Of a DNA stretch of 15,393 nucleotides, positions 13,721 to 15,393 are shown piece after piece. The translations under genes were made by a program, and so were the position numbers. The notes under the pieces are model-generated. The model saw only the letters and a program-made list of their open reading frames with translations. It ran no database searches and was not told the origin of the DNA. The DNA is from Betaproteobacteria bacterium. Lineage in GTDB: Bacteria > Pseudomonadota > Gammaproteobacteria > Burkholderiales > SG8-39. How positions within the stretch are numbered: the stretch's first letter is position 1; each line of letters opens with the position of its first letter. The stretch is taken from the NCBI GenBank assembly GCA_009693345.1, contig SHXL01000048.1:1-15393 (forward strand), given 5' to 3'.

Positions 13721-14711
13721 CGCGCCCCTGCTCCAGTTGGAAAACGTGGGCCGGGACTTCGACGTCTCGCGGCCGTGGCTGAACCGCGTCATTGAGGGTG
13801 TGCCTCGCCAGCTGCTGCGGGCGGTGGACGACGTATCGTTTGAGGTGCGCAAGGGCGAGACGCTGGCGCTGGTCGGCGAGTCCGGCTGCGGCAAATCCAC
13901 CATCGCCCGCCTGATCGTCGGGCTTTACGCACCATCGCGCGGCCGCATCCACTTCGATGGCATCGAAATCTCGGACCCCTCGGCAAGTGCGGCGACCTCC
14001 GGCATCCGCCGGCGCATGCAGATGATCTTTCAGGACCCCTACGCGAGCCTCAACCCGCGCTGGCGCGTACGCGACATCGTCGCCGAGCCGATAGTTGTTT
14101 TGAAGACTCTTGAAAATAAGAATCAAATCCATGGCCGCGTCGTAGAGATGCTTACCCAGGTCGGGCTGGCGCCCGAGGATGGCGAGAAATACCCGCACGA
14201 ATTCTCCGGCGGTCAGCGCCAGCGCATTTCGATCGCGCGCGCCCTTTCCGGCCACCCGGAATTCCTGGTCTGCGACGAACCGACCTCGGCGCTGGACGTC
14301 TCGGTGCAGGCGCAGATCCTCAACCTCATGACCGAACTGCAGGCGCGCCTACGCCTCACCTATCTTTTCATCTCCCACAATCTGGCAGTGGTCTCTCACG
14401 TCGCCGACCGTATCGGCGTCATGTACCTGGGCCGCTTGGTTGAGATCGCGGCTGCCGAAGATCTGTTCGCAAGGCCGCAGCACCCCTACACGCGCATGCT
14501 GCTCGATGCCGTTCCGGACCTTGAGATGAGCGGCCGCCAGCGCACGCCGGTCGCCGGCGAAGTGCCGAATCCGCTGTCGCCGCCCGCCGGCTGCGCATTC
14601 CACCCGCGTTGTCCGCACGCCAACGACAGGTGCAAGGCAGAACGACCGAGCCTGATCTGGCGTGGCGCAGCGGCGAGCGCCTGCCATGCAGTGGAGGAAG
14701 GCAGAATCTAG
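13713..14711 (+). CDS. Peptide-type ABC transporter ATPase, DppF/OppF family
   Basis: This is the second ATPase and pairs with the OppD-like subunit. It has 332 residues with Walker A GESGCGKS at 55-62, Q-loop Gln107 in IFQDPYASLNPRW, signature FSGGQRQR at 164-171, Walker B FLVCDEP at 184-190 and switch His222. YASLNPRWRVRDI is typical of the OppF branch. The C-terminal extension repeats the cysteine pattern (Cys294, 300, 307, 324) with spacing identical to the OppD-like partner. The start overlaps the previous gene by 8 nt, with no separate ribosome-binding site. Codons for residues 127-140 are sharply AT-rich (14091-14131) although the protein length is normal there. The stop codon overlaps that of the convergent AsmA-family gene. 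Confidence 0.94.
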   Translation: MTSAPLLQLENVGRDFDVSRPWLNRVIEGVPRQLLRAVDDVSFEVRKGETLALVGESGCGKSTIARLIVGLYAPSRGRIHFDGIEISDPSASAATSGIRRRMQMIFQDPYASLNPRWRVRDIVAEPIVVLKTLENKNQIHGRVVEMLTQVGLAPEDGEKYPHEFSGGQRQRISIARALSGHPEFLVCDEPTSALDVSVQAQILNLMTELQARLRLTYLFISHNLAVVSHVADRIGVMYLGRLVEIAAAEDLFARPQHPYTRMLLDAVPDLEMSGRQRTPVAGEVPNPLSPPAGCAFHPRCPHANDRCKAERPSLIWRGAAASACHAVEEGRI

Positions 14712-15393
14712 CGCTTGAACAGGCCGCGCACCGCGTCTTTTACACCCCCGACGCCCTTCTTGCCGATTTCGGTCACCGAGCCTCCGGCACCTCCCAGCAG
14801 CGCGGAGTAGTCGACGTGCCAGTTCGGGTTGTCGAGCGGCCCGCTCAGCTTCACCGGAATCGTGATCCCGGCGACGTTGCTCGCGTCGCGCCCGCCCTGT
14901 CCCTTGGTGGTCGCGGCAAGCGTCGCCTTGGCCAGATAGTCGATTGCGTTATTGCCGATGTCCAGCTTGCCTGCGCCGCCCAGCCGCAGGAACGGGGACG
15001 CGGCCTTCAGGTCGTCGTTGTGCGCGACGCCGCCCGCGATCTTGAAGCTGGCGCTCATCTCCGAAAAATCGGTTTTTTGCGACGGATCCGGCTTGGCCTG
15101 CTTCGCGCCCAGCGCCGACTTGACGTTGCGCGCGCTGTCGGCCAGGTTGACGCCGTTGATCGCGCCGTCCTTCATCTCTACGCGCGCGCTGCCGGCAAGC
15201 GCCTTCTTCAGCGCCGTCACAGTGCCGCCCGAGCTCTGGACGTCGAGGGTTACGTTGCCGCGCCCGTCGAGCACATCCTTTTGCGCCACGTCGCGCAGCA
15301 ACGCGCCGAGCCCGACGTTCTGCGCCGTTTCCCTGACGTGGAGCTTGTTGCCGTTCGCCTCGGCCGAGAGCGCTCCGGCCAGCGTGCCGCCGT
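14708..15393 (-). CDS. AsmA-family protein, C-terminal part (partial)
   Basis: The minus-strand frame is open from the right edge to the TAG at 14708-14710, giving about 228 residues of the C-terminal end. AsmA-family proteins are large, inner-membrane-anchored periplasmic proteins linked to outer-membrane assembly and, for the larger members, phospholipid transport. The visible part contains the AsmA C-terminal pattern: LGALLRDVAQKDVLDGRGNV, then ALKKALAGSARVEMKDGAINGVNLA (both in part), and the late GITIPVKLSGPLDNPNWHVDYSAL region. The end is glycine-rich and basic (VRGLFKR). The N-terminal anchor lies outside the window. It converges on the transporter operon with a 4-bp overlap and no terminator between. 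Which AsmA paralogue it is cannot be decided. Confidence 0.85.
   Translation of the reverse strand, partial: GGTLAGALSAEANGNKLHVRETAQNVGLGALLRDVAQKDVLDGRGNVTLDVQSSGGTVTALKKALAGSARVEMKDGAINGVNLADSARNVKSALGAKQAKPDPSQKTDFSEMSASFKIAGGVAHNDDLKAASPFLRLGGAGKLDIGNNAIDYLAKATLAATTKGQGGRDASNVAGITIPVKLSGPLDNPNWHVDYSALLGGAGGSVTEIGKKGVGGVKDAVRGLFKR

Noticed and set aside
11729..13903. Open frame of 724 codons on the minus strand, antisense to dppC- and oppD-like genes
   Set aside because: Composition is dominated by Arg, Asp, His, Gln and Gly with no domain pattern; it is the expected third-position shadow of GC-rich genes. The plus-strand genes have all family motifs.

Overview
The window is GC-rich, gene-dense chromosomal DNA, most likely from a betaproteobacterium. 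The strongest taxonomic clue is gene order. A KDO/LPS-transport block (kdsD, kdsC, lptC, lptA, lptB) runs straight into rpoN, hpf, ptsN, hprK and rapZ. To my knowledge hprK inside the rpoN-ptsN-rapZ locus is typical of Betaproteobacteria and absent from enteric bacteria. Codons end predominantly in G or C throughout. I saw no tRNA, rRNA or CRISPR array.

Layout. Positions 1-147 (minus strand) are the left end and first 27 codons of an IS3-family transposase OrfA. It abuts the 5' part of a membrane-protein gene (145-366, minus), which is cut off exactly where the IS ends; a possible 23-codon leader ORF (363-434) precedes it. A divergent promoter region at about 438-474 then starts the long plus-strand block. 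Within it, kdsD and kdsC make and process KDO precursors, and lptC, lptA and lptB supply the inner-membrane, periplasmic and ATPase parts of the LPS transport bridge. After these come sigma-54, the hibernation factor, EIIA-Ntr, HPr kinase, RapZ and a stand-alone LON-domain protein (474-8543). Genes are packed with 1-32 nt overlaps or gaps of a few bases. A TATAAT box just before ptsN suggests a second promoter.

mutY (8529-9533, minus) converges on the LON-domain gene with overlapping 3' ends. Divergent from mutY is a five-gene operon (9581-14711): a DppB-like permease, an M20D amidohydrolase, a DppC-like permease, and OppD- and OppF-like ATPases. It encodes a complete membrane/ATPase peptide-type ABC importer with a hydrolase between the two permeases. 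No substrate-binding protein is in the window. The operon ends tail-to-tail against an AsmA-family gene (14708-15393, minus) that runs off the right edge.

The first two thirds is a conserved housekeeping locus linking envelope biogenesis to nitrogen-PTS regulation. I did not find a clearly undescribed system. The points most worth checking are the IS-truncated gene, the hydrolase-containing transporter operon lacking a binding protein, -10 boxes that abut start codons (possible leaderless transcripts), and a sharp AT-rich patch inside oppF.
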